37,249 nt of DNA from Nocardioidaceae bacterium (GCA_013811715.1 JACCUS010000179.1:1-37249), one strand, 5' to 3'. Positions 6,514-13,687 are shown, numbered from the stretch's first letter. Numbers and translations: made by a program. The notes: generated by a model not told the origin, from the sequence alone.

Positions 6514-7584
6514 GTGGAAGCCGTCATCGTGGCCGGAGGGTTGGGCACCCGGCTCTGGCCGCTCACCGTGCACCTGCCCAAGCACCTGCTGCCGGTCGCG
6601 GGGGTGCCCTTCGTGGCGCACCAGATCGCCAAGCTCGCCGCTGCCGACGTACGCCGGATCGTGCTCGCCACCAGTTACCACGCGGACATGTTCGAGCCGG
6701 TGCTCGGCACCGGCAGCGCGTGGGGGGTCGAGCTCATCTACGTCACCGAAGACGAGCCGCTCGGCACCGCGGGGGCGATCCGCAACGTCAGCGGCCACCT
6801 CGAGTCCGCCGGCGACGACCCGGTCGTCATCTTGAACGGCGACATCCTCAGCGGTCACGACCTCGGCGCCCAGCTCGACCTGCATCGGCGGCACCAGGCC
6901 GAGGTCACCTTGCACCTGGTGGAGGTGGCCGACGCGCGAGCCTACGGCAGCGTACCCACGGACCACCACGGCAACGTCACCGCCTTCTCGGAGAAGTCGC
7001 CCGACCCGGTGTCCCGGCAGATCAACGCCGGCTGTTATATCTTCGCCGCGAAGGTGATGGACGACATCCCGGCGAACCGGGTCCTGTCGTTGGAGCGGGA
7101 GACGTTCCCGCGGCTGCTGAGTGAGGGCCGCCGGGTGATGGGATATCCAGAGGCTGGCTACTGGCTGGACGTCGGTACGCCGCAGGCGTTGTGTCGCGGG
7201 TCGGCTGATGTCGTGCGCGGCATCGTGACCACGCCCGCCTATCGGTCGCCGCCAGCCGAGCGGTGGGTCGCCGGGGACGCGGCTGTCTCCCTGGACGCGT
7301 CGGTGAGCGGGGGCAGCGCGGTGGGGCCTGGTGCCCGGGTCGGGCCTGGCGCCATCCTCGACGGGAGCCTGGTGTGCGCCGGGGCGGATGTAGGCGCCGG
7401 GGCATGGGTGGTGGACTCCGTGCTCGGGCCAGGCGCGCGGCTCGGCCGCGACGTCGTGCTGCGGGACTCCGTGGTCGGCGATCGGGCGTACGTCGGCGCC
7501 GGCTGCGTGCTCGTCGACGGCGCCAGGGTGGCGTGTGACACCGCCATCGCAGACGGGTCGATTCGTTTCAGCACCGACGTCTAG
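6514..7584 (+). CDS. manC: Mannose-1-phosphate guanylyltransferase (GDP-mannose pyrophosphorylase)
   Basis: Predicted to make GDP-mannose from mannose-1-phosphate and GTP for lipomannan, mannosylated lipids and protein mannosylation. The 356-residue protein has an N-terminal nucleotidyltransferase domain with the signature VAGGLGTRLWPLT (residues 6-18), the conserved Lys in HLPKHLLPVAG, a metal/sugar Asp in LNGDILSG (near 107) and GYWLDVGTP (near 214). Residues of about 245-350 form a left-handed beta-helix hexapeptide tail (repeats such as VGPGARVGPGAIL, VGAGAWVVDSVLG). Its size and position match ManC (Rv3264c). Sugar specificity cannot be read directly from the motifs; glucose-1-phosphate thymidylyl- or adenylyltransferases are the alternative. 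manB and an SIS-domain gene of the same pathway lie about 6 kb downstream. Confidence 0.88.
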   Translation: MEAVIVAGGLGTRLWPLTVHLPKHLLPVAGVPFVAHQIAKLAAADVRRIVLATSYHADMFEPVLGTGSAWGVELIYVTEDEPLGTAGAIRNVSGHLESAGDDPVVILNGDILSGHDLGAQLDLHRRHQAEVTLHLVEVADARAYGSVPTDHHGNVTAFSEKSPDPVSRQINAGCYIFAAKVMDDIPANRVLSLERETFPRLLSEGRRVMGYPEAGYWLDVGTPQALCRGSADVVRGIVTTPAYRSPPAERWVAGDAAVSLDASVSGGSAVGPGARVGPGAILDGSLVCAGADVGAGAWVVDSVLGPGARLGRDVVLRDSVVGDRAYVGAGCVLVDGARVACDTAIADGSIRFSTDV

Positions 7585-7680
7585 CTGCGGCGAGCGACCT
7601 TGGCCTTCGAGTCAGGTGTTTCGCCACAGCTCCTTCGAGCGCAGCCGTCAGCGGTGCAGCTTCGACACCTACGTAACTGG
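7584..7680. repeat. Dispersed intergenic repeat, copy B
   Basis: Second copy of the element seen at 667-760. ACCTTGGC, GTCAGGTGTTTCG and GAGCGCAGCCG recur in the same order (7597-7604, 7611-7623, 7637-7647). It begins directly after the manC stop TAG and lies in the 167-bp gap between convergent manC and the VTT-like gene. No coding potential is evident. Confidence 0.6.
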
Positions 7681-7751
7681 TCACATACCACGCTCGCGAC
7701 CTGCTTCCGGCTGTCGTTCGGGACCAGTTTCCGCAGGTCTGCTCAGCGCTG

Positions 7752-8213
7752 TCAGCGGTCGGTGAGCCAGCTGACCCCGCCGAGGAGCGCGGCGAACTGC
7801 AGAGTGCGGCCGACCACGATCGCGAGGTAGAAGAGCGGCCGGCTGAACCGCAGCTGCCCGGCCAAGACGGTGGTGATCGCGAGTGGCGGCACGGCGACCA
7901 GCGCCGACGAGAACAGCATGGCCATCCCCACCCACGGGCGCTCTTCGCTCACTGACCTCACCTTGTCGTAGCGCCGTTTCCACTTCGGCTTCTCCATCTT
8001 CTTGCGGATGTATCCCCAGTCCATCGACCGTCGGCTGGCCTCATACCAGGGGATCTTGCCCACGGCTTGGCCGAGGCCGCCCGACAACGCGATGAACCAG
8101 ATATTGGGCTCGCCGACAGCGACGCCGAGCCCGGTGATGAAGACCTCCATGTTGACGAGCGGGAACGCCGCGGAGACGACGCCGACCCCGAACGTCGCCA
8201 GCAGGAGCCTCAC
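7752..8213 (-). CDS. Small VTT/DedA-like (YqaA-type) membrane protein
   Basis: A 153-residue integral membrane protein. Hydrophobic segments lie at about residues 2-25 (LLLATFGVGVVSAAFPLVNME), 30-52, 93-115 (GMAMLFSSALVAVPPLAITT) and 122-148. They are split by a basic cytoplasmic stretch (EKPKWKRRYDKVRS). The paired re-entrant-like segments with LVNMEVFITGLG and LVAVPPLAITTVLAG fit the VTT/SNARE-associated fold of the DedA superfamily, whose members are linked to lipid scrambling and membrane homeostasis. The start is GTG at 8213; no good ribosome site is visible. It lies 45 nt after the DUF3105 gene, so the two may be co-transcribed. Confidence 0.75.
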   Translation of the reverse strand: MRLLLATFGVGVVSAAFPLVNMEVFITGLGVAVGEPNIWFIALSGGLGQAVGKIPWYEASRRSMDWGYIRKKMEKPKWKRRYDKVRSVSEERPWVGMAMLFSSALVAVPPLAITTVLAGQLRFSRPLFYLAIVVGRTLQFAALLGGVSWLTDR

Positions 8214-8258
8214 GCGCTGCCCATAGGCACGATCTAGATCCTCCAGCAGGGCGGACGA

Positions 8259-9023
8259 CTAGTGCCAGAGATAGCCCTCGGGCGCGTCGTCGTAGGGATA
8301 CTTCTCCATGAAGCGCTCCAGCGCGGCGCCGGAGAAGGAGTCGCAGTACTGGCTGACGCCGAACGACTCCGAGGGCAAGTTCTCCCGGGATGGCACGACG
8401 TTCGGGTCCTGGTGCACCGACCAGTGGGAGAAGGCGATGTGCTTGCCGTCGGGGATGGACTCACCGTCCTCCTCGGTCCACGGTGCGATGATCATGTTGA
8501 AGCGCGGGTCGCTGCCCTCGGCGTCGAACTTTGCGGCGGTCGCCTCGAGCTGCCCCAGCTGCTCGTCGTCGTCGGCCACAGTCTCGTCGTACCAGACGAC
8601 CGACCAGCCGTGCTCGAGGTTGTGCACCAGCAGCCCCACGTCGGGGCGTTCGCCCGGGCCGAAGAAGTGAGTACCGCTTTCGACGGTCGTTGGGTTGTGG
8701 GGTCCGGAACTGGGCGGCACGATGTCGTAGTCGACCGGCGTCGTGACGTGCTCGCCGCTGCCGGTGGCGCGTTGCTCCTCGACCGGGGCGCATCCGGCCT
8801 GCTCGGCTGCGGTGCCGATGTCGGTGAGCTTCTCGTTCGCGAGCTCTTCCTTCTGCTGCTGCTCCCGCACGATCTGCCAGACGGCGGCCCCGACGATGAT
8901 CAGCGCGACGACGACACAGGCGGCGATCACGGTGAGCGTGCGGCGGCGCTCGGCCGCTTTGGCCTGCTTGCGCATCTGCTCGACCATCTCGCGGCGGTCG
9001 CGGTTCTTGTTCGACTTGCTCAC
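8259..9023 (-). CDS. DUF3105 domain protein, membrane-anchored
   Basis: A 254-residue protein with a very basic N-terminus (SKSNKNRDRREMVEQMRKQAKAAERRR split over residues 2-28), a single transmembrane helix at about 29-50 (LTVIAACVVVALIIVGAAVW), and an extracytoplasmic domain. The domain carries GPHNPTTVESGTHFFGPGERP and LLVHNLEHGWSVVWYDE, the conserved His-rich block of DUF3105, plus MIIAPWTEEDG. The function of the family is not known; conserved His and paired Cys (one near residue 76, one near 229) suggest metal binding or a disulfide, which is inference. The start GTG 9023 (VSKSNKNR) has AAAGG about 12 nt upstream; the longer frame to 9206 has no typical start. It is followed by the VTT-like gene. 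Confidence 0.85.
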   Translation of the reverse strand: MSKSNKNRDRREMVEQMRKQAKAAERRRTLTVIAACVVVALIIVGAAVWQIVREQQQKEELANEKLTDIGTAAEQAGCAPVEEQRATGSGEHVTTPVDYDIVPPSSGPHNPTTVESGTHFFGPGERPDVGLLVHNLEHGWSVVWYDETVADDDEQLGQLEATAAKFDAEGSDPRFNMIIAPWTEEDGESIPDGKHIAFSHWSVHQDPNVVPSRENLPSESFGVSQYCDSFSGAALERFMEKYPYDDAPEGYLWH

Positions 9024-9064
9024 TTGTGGTTGGCACCTTTCGGATGGGGCGGCGACGATCGAGT

Positions 9065-10120
9065 CTACGCAAGGACGAAGCCGAGGCAGCCGACAGTTCG
9101 CCAGCCAGTGTCCGGCCGACCTTGCCGGGTCGGCTCTGCCTCCCGCAGCCGGTGAGCCGACGCGAGGGTGCGCGCGCGCTCGAGAAGCGCCCCCGCATGC
9201 AGCCACGCATGCTCATCGGCGTCGCGGTGTACGTCGACCCGCACCACCCACTCGGCAGCCGTCTTTGGCGCTGCGGCCGAGCTCGTCACGGTCGCCGCCA
9301 CGTTTTCGTGCGTGGACGTCAGGCCGGTGAAAGGGGGGCTATCGGCACCCGAGAAGGCAGGGAAATGCGCCAGGGCGACAGCGTCGTCCCGGAGTCCCGC
9401 TGCAGTGGCAGCCTCCCGGGCACCCAGCCCGAAGAGGTCGTCCTCGCGTCTCCGGATGAGCGCGGCGGCGCCCGGGCCGTGGTCGCCCACCCGCAGCACC
9501 TGGCCGCCGACGCCTCGGATGACAGCCAACGGCCGGCCGGTTGCCTTGCCCTTGACCAGGTCGGCGGCAGAGGCGAGCTCGTCGGCGACCGCGGGCGCTG
9601 TCACGCTGAGCAGCTGCCCCTGCGCATCGGTGCTGCCCTGCAGGTCGACGAGCGCGGCGATGCCCGCACAGCCGACGGCCATGTCCGTCTGCCCCATCCG
9701 CCACGCCCGCCCCGCGGTGTCGGAGATGACGACGGCGACGTTGACCCCAGTGGCGGTGTGGAGGCGCTCCCGCAGCGACCGGGCCGAGCCGTCGGGATCA
9801 ACAGGCAGCCTCAGCACGGTCCCGGCAGGCGCGTTCGACGCGTCCACTCCGGCGGCCGCCATCACCAGGCCAAGGCGGGTCTCGGCGATGAGGGCGTCCC
9901 CACGACGCGCGAGCACCCGGACCGACTCGGCATCGATGATCTCACCGCGGTCGGCTGAAACGCCCCGTCCCTCGGCCTTGCTCACCACCTTGCTGGTGAG
10001 GGCCATGACGTCACCGTCGCGCAAGGCGGTGGACTCGAGGGTCAGCTGGCAGAGGTCGTCGCCGGGCAAGACCTCTGGCCACCGAACGGCGAAGAGCTCG
10101 ACGCGGTCGGGGACGTTCAC
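9065..10120 (-). CDS. fbiB: Coenzyme F420-0:L-glutamate ligase (FbiB N-terminal half, no recognisable nitroreductase half)
   Basis: Adds gamma-linked glutamates to F420-0. Residues 1-245 match the CofE fold: DDLCQLTLESTALRDGDVMALTSKVVSKAEGR near 22-52, GVNVAVVISDTAGRAWRMGQTDMAVGCAGI near 124-153, DELASAADLVKGKATGRPLAVIRGV near 180-205. The family link (DDLFGLG near 238) is followed by about 110 residues without the FMN/nitroreductase motifs (no RRSVRxF) that complete the roughly 450-residue mycobacterial FbiB. The protein is 351 residues and ends in an Arg/Ala-rich tail. It overlaps fbiA by 4 nt (GTGA), so the two are translated as an operon. The dehydro-F420 reductase step would need a separate nitroreductase elsewhere. 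Confidence 0.9.
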   Translation of the reverse strand: MNVPDRVELFAVRWPEVLPGDDLCQLTLESTALRDGDVMALTSKVVSKAEGRGVSADRGEIIDAESVRVLARRGDALIAETRLGLVMAAAGVDASNAPAGTVLRLPVDPDGSARSLRERLHTATGVNVAVVISDTAGRAWRMGQTDMAVGCAGIAALVDLQGSTDAQGQLLSVTAPAVADELASAADLVKGKATGRPLAVIRGVGGQVLRVGDHGPGAAALIRRREDDLFGLGAREAATAAGLRDDAVALAHFPAFSGADSPPFTGLTSTHENVAATVTSSAAAPKTAAEWVVRVDVHRDADEHAWLHAGALLERARTLASAHRLREAEPTRQGRPDTGWRTVGCLGFVLA

Positions 10121-11109
10121 GAGGCGCCGACGGCCTGGATCGACGCAGCCAGCTCAAGGGTGTCCCGGGCGAGGGACTGCGCCGCGTCAGGACCGGTCAT
10201 GTACAGCGGCACCGCCCGGGCGGCAAGGCCGACACGTTCGATCTCGGCGATGTCGGCGGCGTCGGCCTCGTCGACGAGCCACCCGTCGAGCAGTCCGCCC
10301 GCGGACCGCGAGCCGTAGTGAGCTGCCACTGCGCGCGCTGACACGTCGACGCCGATGACCGGCAACAGCTTGTCGGCCATCCCGCGAACCGGAGCACCGC
10401 CGATGATCGGGGATACGCCGACGACCGCGGCGGACGTCTGACGAATCGCATCGGCCACGCCTGGGACAGCCAAGATCGTGCCGATCGACACGACCGGGTT
10501 CGAAGGCGGCAGGATCAGCACGTCGGCCTCGGCGATCGCCTCGACGACTCCCGGGCCGGGTCGGGCGTCCTCCGCGCCAACCGGTACCACCGAGTGCGCC
10601 ACCGGGGCGTGTAGCCGCACCCAGTACTCCTGGAAGTGCACGGCGCGCCGGCCGGCTTCGGCAGTGGGGTCGTCGACCACGACATGGGTCTCCACCCGGT
10701 CGTCGGTCATCGGCAGCAGCCGCAGTCCGAGATCCCACCGGGCACACAACGCCTCGGTTACAGCGGACAGCGGATAGCCCGCGGTGAGCATCTGGGTGCG
10801 GACCAGATGGGTGGCCATGTCGCGGTCTCCCAGCCCGAACCAGGTGGGCTCGACCCCGTACGCCGCCAACTCGTCCTTCGCCTGCCAGGTCTCGTCGCGA
10901 CGGCCCCAGCCACGTTCGGGGTCGATTTCGCCACCGAGCGTGTACATCACCGTGTCGAGGTCAGGGCACACCCGCAGCCCGAAGAGCCAGATGTCGTCGG
11001 CGGTGTTGCCGATGACCGTGATCGGGTCGCGGTCCGGGTCGACGGCGGAGCGCAGGCCGGTGAGGAACCGGGCGCCGCCGATGCCGCCGGAGAGCACGGT
11101 GATTCGCAT
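10117..11109 (-). CDS. fbiA: 2-phospho-L-lactate (phosphoenolpyruvate) transferase of F420 synthesis
   Basis: Transfers the phospho-lactyl or enolpyruvyl group from a guanosine diphosphate donor to FO, giving F420-0 or its dehydro form. The 330-residue protein is a typical CofD/FbiA. The N-terminal MRITVLSGGIGGARFLTGL is the nucleotide loop, followed by VIGNTADDIWLFGLRVCPDLDTVMYTL near 32-58, GWGRRDETW near 67, WFGLGDRDMATHLVRT near 90-105 and LILPPSNPVVSIGTIL near 200-215. It is the first gene of fbiA-fbiB and divergent from the four-TM protein gene. A TAACCT hexamer ends 6 nt before the ATG, so the message is probably leaderless. Confidence 0.96.
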   Translation of the reverse strand: MRITVLSGGIGGARFLTGLRSAVDPDRDPITVIGNTADDIWLFGLRVCPDLDTVMYTLGGEIDPERGWGRRDETWQAKDELAAYGVEPTWFGLGDRDMATHLVRTQMLTAGYPLSAVTEALCARWDLGLRLLPMTDDRVETHVVVDDPTAEAGRRAVHFQEYWVRLHAPVAHSVVPVGAEDARPGPGVVEAIAEADVLILPPSNPVVSIGTILAVPGVADAIRQTSAAVVGVSPIIGGAPVRGMADKLLPVIGVDVSARAVAAHYGSRSAGGLLDGWLVDEADAADIAEIERVGLAARAVPLYMTGPDAAQSLARDTLELAASIQAVGAS

Positions 11110-11115
11110 ACGGGC

Positions 11116-11121
11116 AGGTTA
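11116..11121 (-). promoter_or_regulatory. -10-like hexamer for leaderless fbiAB transcript
   Basis: On the minus strand TAACCT is followed by GCCCGT and the fbiA ATG at 11109. This TANNNT plus 6-nt spacing is the leaderless arrangement. Confidence 0.5.
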
Positions 11122-11192
11122 GCCACAGTCCGACCTCGCGGTATGGCAGGCTATGGGTCTGAAAGCCGCCACCTCACCCAAGGGGTTTACCC

Positions 11193-12266
11193 GTGGTCAA
11201 CGAAGCGATCAAGAAGCAGCGCGAGATCTTCGCGTACGGCCTGTTGGGCGTCGCCGCCCTCTACCTCATCGGCGGCCTGTCGCTGCTCTTCAAGAGCGGG
11301 GACGATCTCGGGGGGGCTGGCTTCGCCGAGAAGGGGGCGTACTTCGGCTACGTGTTCACCCATCCGCTGTTGGTGCTCTCGATCGTCGCAGCGGTCGCGC
11401 TGGTGACTGCGTTCGGCGAGGCGAGCAAGAATGCCAAGGTCGTGGTGCTGGCGGCGCTCGGCATCACCGCGTTGTCGCTGCTGTTCGGCCTGATCAGCTG
11501 GTTCGCCGGCTTCGGCGCAGACAGCACAGGGGTCGGTGAACTCTTCGGCGGCATCTTCGGTGCGGGCAAGGTCGTCGGGATCTTCGTCGGGCTGGCGCAG
11601 CTGCTGCTCCTGGGTCTCGGTGGCTGGTACGTGTTCACCGCGTTCCAGAGTTTCCCGAAGGCGGCGCCCGCCGCCGGGCAGTGGGGTCAGCCGGGCCAGG
11701 GTCAGCAGGGGTACGGCGGGCAGCCGGCCTGGGGCGGCCAGCAGGACCCGGGCTACGGCCAGCCGGGCTACGGCCAGCCCGGCTACGGTCAGCCGGACTA
11801 CGGCCAGCCCGGCGCCGGGCAGCCCGGCTACGGTGCCGCCGCGGGCGGGGCTGGGGCCACTGCTGCTGGCGCCTGGGGTGATCAGTCGCAGGCACAGGCA
11901 GGGCAGCAGGGCCAGCCGGCATCGGCTTGGGGCCAGCCCGAGCAGGAACAGCCCACCACAGGGTGGGGATCTCCGGGCCAGCCGCAGGAGCAACCGGCAT
12001 GGGGCCAGCCGGAGCAGCAGGCACAGTCCGGCTGGGGCGCACCTGCCGGCGAGGCCGGCGAAGCAGAGCAGGCACAACAGAACTGGGGTCAGGAGCAACC
12101 GTGGGGTCAAAGCGACCAGCCGACCCAGCCCGCCTGGGGACAGCCGGGAGCGCCGGCCGAGCCGCCCCGCCGCGAGACTCCCGAGTCGGAGTCGGCTGAG
12201 GAGGAGCCCACCGATGACGATCAGCCTCCCCAGCAACAGGGCTGGTGGCAGCAACCTCCGCGGTAA
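11193..12266 (+). CDS. Four-TM membrane protein with Gln/Pro/Gly/Trp-rich cytoplasmic-type tail
   Basis: A 357-residue protein starting at GTG 11193 behind AAGGGG (11180-11185). Four transmembrane helices are evident at about residues 12-33 (IFAYGLLGVAALYLIGGLSL), 53-75 (THPLLVLSIVAAVALVTAF), 82-105 (KVVVLAALGITALSLLFGLI) and 122-148 (VVGIFVGLAQLLLLGLGGWYV). From about residue 160 the chain is low-complexity: QPG/GYGQP repeats, then WGQPEQ-type repeats, and an acidic end. Such tails occur in actinobacterial envelope proteins and may drive weak self-association, but I do not recognise a family with a known function. The opposite-strand frame covering this gene is a composition shadow. It is divergent from fbiA. 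Confidence 0.8.
   Translation: MVNEAIKKQREIFAYGLLGVAALYLIGGLSLLFKSGDDLGGAGFAEKGAYFGYVFTHPLLVLSIVAAVALVTAFGEASKNAKVVVLAALGITALSLLFGLISWFAGFGADSTGVGELFGGIFGAGKVVGIFVGLAQLLLLGLGGWYVFTAFQSFPKAAPAAGQWGQPGQGQQGYGGQPAWGGQQDPGYGQPGYGQPGYGQPDYGQPGAGQPGYGAAAGGAGATAAGAWGDQSQAQAGQQGQPASAWGQPEQEQPTTGWGSPGQPQEQPAWGQPEQQAQSGWGAPAGEAGEAEQAQQNWGQEQPWGQSDQPTQPAWGQPGAPAEPPRRETPESESAEEEPTDDDQPPQQQGWWQQPPR
11751..11834 (+). repeat. 15-bp coding tandem repeat (GYGQP units)
   Basis: Five units of ggctacggccagccS run back to back at 11751, 11766, 11781, 11796 (gactac variant) and 11811 (ggcgccggg variant), with a sixth partial unit. Each encodes G-Y-G-Q-P or a close variant. The 15-bp period keeps frame, so copy number can vary between strains without breaking the gene. 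Confidence 0.85.
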
Positions 12267-12283
12267 CGCCGACCGGATCTTTG

Positions 12284-12325
12284 CGAGAAATCAGGGACTT
12301 CTCGGCGTGTCGAGTCGCTTTTTCT
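12284..12325 (+). terminator. Candidate terminator after the four-TM gene
   Basis: CGAGAA (12284-12289) pairs with TTCTCG (12299-12304). An alternative stem CTCG/CGAG (12301-12304/12311-12314) lies closer to the run CTTTTTCTC (12318-12326). It sits about 20 nt after the stop. The stems are short and mutually exclusive, so support is modest. Confidence 0.35.
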
Positions 12326-12335
12326 CTCAGACCCC

Positions 12336-12365
12336 TTGACGCGAGCACCCCTACGGGCATGTAAT
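12336..12365 (+). promoter_or_regulatory. whiB promoter (TTGACG - 18 - TGTAAT)
   Basis: TTGACG (12336-12341) and TGTAAT (12360-12365) are 18 bp apart and lie about 60 bp before the whiB start. This is the best sigma70/HrdB-type promoter by eye in the window. The expected leader is roughly 50 nt and carries the AGGAGG ribosome site. Confidence 0.55.
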
Positions 12366-12423
12366 TCCATATGTGTCATTAGGCACGCCAAACCGCAACA
12401 CCGAGGGTCCAGGAGGCAAAGAC

Positions 12424-12678
12424 GTGCGAGAGCTTGAAGTGCTCGACGGCGGCGCCGAAGAACTGATGTGGCAGGAGCGAGCCTTGTGCGCGCAAACCGA
12501 CCCCGAGGCGTTCTTTCCGGAGAAGGGCGGCTCGACGCGAGAGGCCAAGCGGGTCTGCCTGTCGTGCGATGTCCGAGGCGACTGCCTGGAGTACGCATTG
12601 CAAAACGACGAGCGTTTCGGCATCTGGGGCGGACTGTCTGAGCGGGAGCGTCGCAAGATGAAGAAGCACGCGGTCTAG
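12424..12678 (+). CDS. whiB: WhiB-family iron-sulfur transcriptional regulator (WhiB/WhmD/WhiB2 type)
   Basis: An 84-residue WhiB-like protein. Four cluster-binding cysteines are at residues 22, 45, 48 and 54 (LCAQT... VCLSCDVRGDC), followed by the family turn GIWGGLSERERR (66-77) and a basic tail RRKMKKHAV for DNA contact. In Streptomyces and mycobacteria the copy beside fbiA (WhiB, WhmD/WhiB2) is the septation/cell-division regulator, so position supports that identity. The start is GTG 12424 because AGGAGG (12411-12416) lies 7 nt upstream; the frame is open to an ATG at 12373 inside the promoter region. A good promoter lies upstream and DUF3499 converges from the other side. Confidence 0.95.
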   Translation: MRELEVLDGGAEELMWQERALCAQTDPEAFFPEKGGSTREAKRVCLSCDVRGDCLEYALQNDERFGIWGGLSERERRKMKKHAV

Positions 12679-12732
12679 CGCCATGCCGTCACGGCCTGAG
12701 CCTGGGCCTGGGCGTTAGGAGACCTTCGCCGG

Positions 12733-13089
12733 TCACCCGTCGGTGGAGCGCAGGACCCGAAGGTGGCCGCGTCGGCCGATCTCGACGCCTTGCCCGGATG
12801 ACTCGTGCACGAGTCTGGGCCGGGCCGCTTCGCGCACCGCGTCGGCCAACGCCAGCAGGTCGTCCGCCGTCGGCCGCAGCGCCGACGGGTCCTGCGCGAG
12901 TCGGATGACCTGCCACCCGCGGGGGGCGCTGAGACTTTCGGCGTGGGAGTCGCACAGGTCATAGGCATGCGGTTCGGCGTACGTCGCAAGCGGGCCCAGT
13001 GCAGCGCTCTGCTCCGCATACACGTACGTCAAGGTGGCGACAGCGACACGCCCGCAGGCGCTGCGCGAACACATGCGGCGACGACTCAC
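12733..13089 (-). CDS. DUF3499 family protein (zinc-ribbon-like)
   Basis: A 118-residue conserved actinobacterial protein. Paired cysteines near the N-terminus (MCSRSACGR, residues 6-12) and a later LCDSHAESL (near 45) resemble a small treble-clef or zinc-ribbon site; WQVIRL and ADALREAAR-like helices follow. The function is unknown. It occupies the position of Rv3258c between whiB, the zincin-like gene and manB, an arrangement kept across actinobacteria. The GTG at 13089 has TAGCGT exactly 6 nt upstream and no ribosome site. It is divergent from the zincin-like gene, which has the same promoter arrangement. Confidence 0.9.
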   Translation of the reverse strand: MSRRRMCSRSACGRVAVATLTYVYAEQSAALGPLATYAEPHAYDLCDSHAESLSAPRGWQVIRLAQDPSALRPTADDLLALADAVREAARPRLVHESSGQGVEIGRRGHLRVLRSTDG

Positions 13090-13095
13090 GAGGAG

Positions 13096-13101
13096 ACGCT
13101 A
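13096..13101 (-). promoter_or_regulatory. -10-like hexamer for leaderless DUF3499 transcript
   Basis: On the minus strand TAGCGT is followed by CTCCTC and the GTG at 13089. The identical hexamer and spacing serve the divergent gene 66 bp away. Confidence 0.55.
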
Positions 13102-13154
13102 CCGCCGCGACATTGCCCAAGCCCGGATTGGCGCGGCCGTCGGCAGCCAAAGAG

Positions 13155-13160
13155 TAGCGT
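13155..13160 (+). promoter_or_regulatory. -10-like hexamer for leaderless zincin-like gene transcript
   Basis: TAGCGT is followed by GGCGGC and the GTG at 13167. It mirrors the DUF3499 promoter. Confidence 0.55.
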
Positions 13161-13166
13161 GGCGGC

Positions 13167-13631
13167 GTGCCGAACCCTCAGGTCTCGCCGACTGGCCGCC
13201 TTCCCGTCGCGGCCCCTCGGCGGGGCGTCACTCGGGAACGCCACGGCAGAGGCATCCGGGGCCCGCTGATGCTGCCCGGCCCGCTGAGCCCTGATGCCCG
13301 CGCGGCCGGGCCGACCAGCCGGGAGGAGTTCGACGAGCTCGTGCTGTCGCTGGTCGACCGGTTGGGCGGCCGCCTCGAGGCGGAGCTGGCAGACGTCGAG
13401 TTCGGCACCGAGGACGTGCCGCAGGTCCCTACGGACTGGATCGATGAACCGGTTCCGTTCGGCTCTCACGTCCGGGCCGGCAATCGCACGCCCGCACGGA
13501 TCGTCCTGTTCCGCCGCCCTATCGAGGCCCGCACCAACACCAGGCTCGAGCGCGCCGCGCTGGTCAACGAGGTGCTGGTCGAGCACATCGCCGACCTGCT
13601 CGGCCGCGACCCCGCCGAGATCGACCCCTGA
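13167..13631 (+). CDS. Zincin-like metallopeptidase-family protein lacking the HExxH motif
   Basis: A 154-residue relative of the small zincin_1 'metallopeptidase' family, in the position of Rv3259. The family core is recognisable from about residue 49: REEFDELVLSLVDRL, the acidic segment DVEFGTEDVPQVP, then RTPARIVLFRRPIEART and a final helix ALVNEVLVEHIADLLG. In active relatives that helix carries HExxHxxG. Here the aligned stretch reads VNEVLVEHIADLLGRD, so the zinc-binding His pair is lost and peptidase activity is unlikely. Residues 1-40 are a Pro/Arg-rich extension. The GTG at 13167 is supported by TAGCGT 6 nt upstream. It is divergent from DUF3499 and is followed by manB 56 nt later. 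Confidence 0.82.
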   Translation: MPNPQVSPTGRLPVAAPRRGVTRERHGRGIRGPLMLPGPLSPDARAAGPTSREEFDELVLSLVDRLGGRLEAELADVEFGTEDVPQVPTDWIDEPVPFGSHVRAGNRTPARIVLFRRPIEARTNTRLERAALVNEVLVEHIADLLGRDPAEIDP

Positions 13632-13687
13632 TGCCGCGCCGGTGAACGACAACCAGCGTGGCGAGACGGTCTGCGAGGATTGCAGCC

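Noticed and set aside
5897..6969. Minus-strand frame of 438 codons (5653-6969) covering the secreted-protein gene
   Set aside because: The plus strand carries a strong AAGGAG site and a clear signal peptide; the minus frame has no domain and crosses the manC start.
11187..12254. 355-codon minus-strand frame opposite the four-TM protein gene
   Set aside because: The plus strand has a ribosome site and four clear TM helices; the minus frame is Leu/Arg/Pro-rich shadow of the repeat-rich tail.
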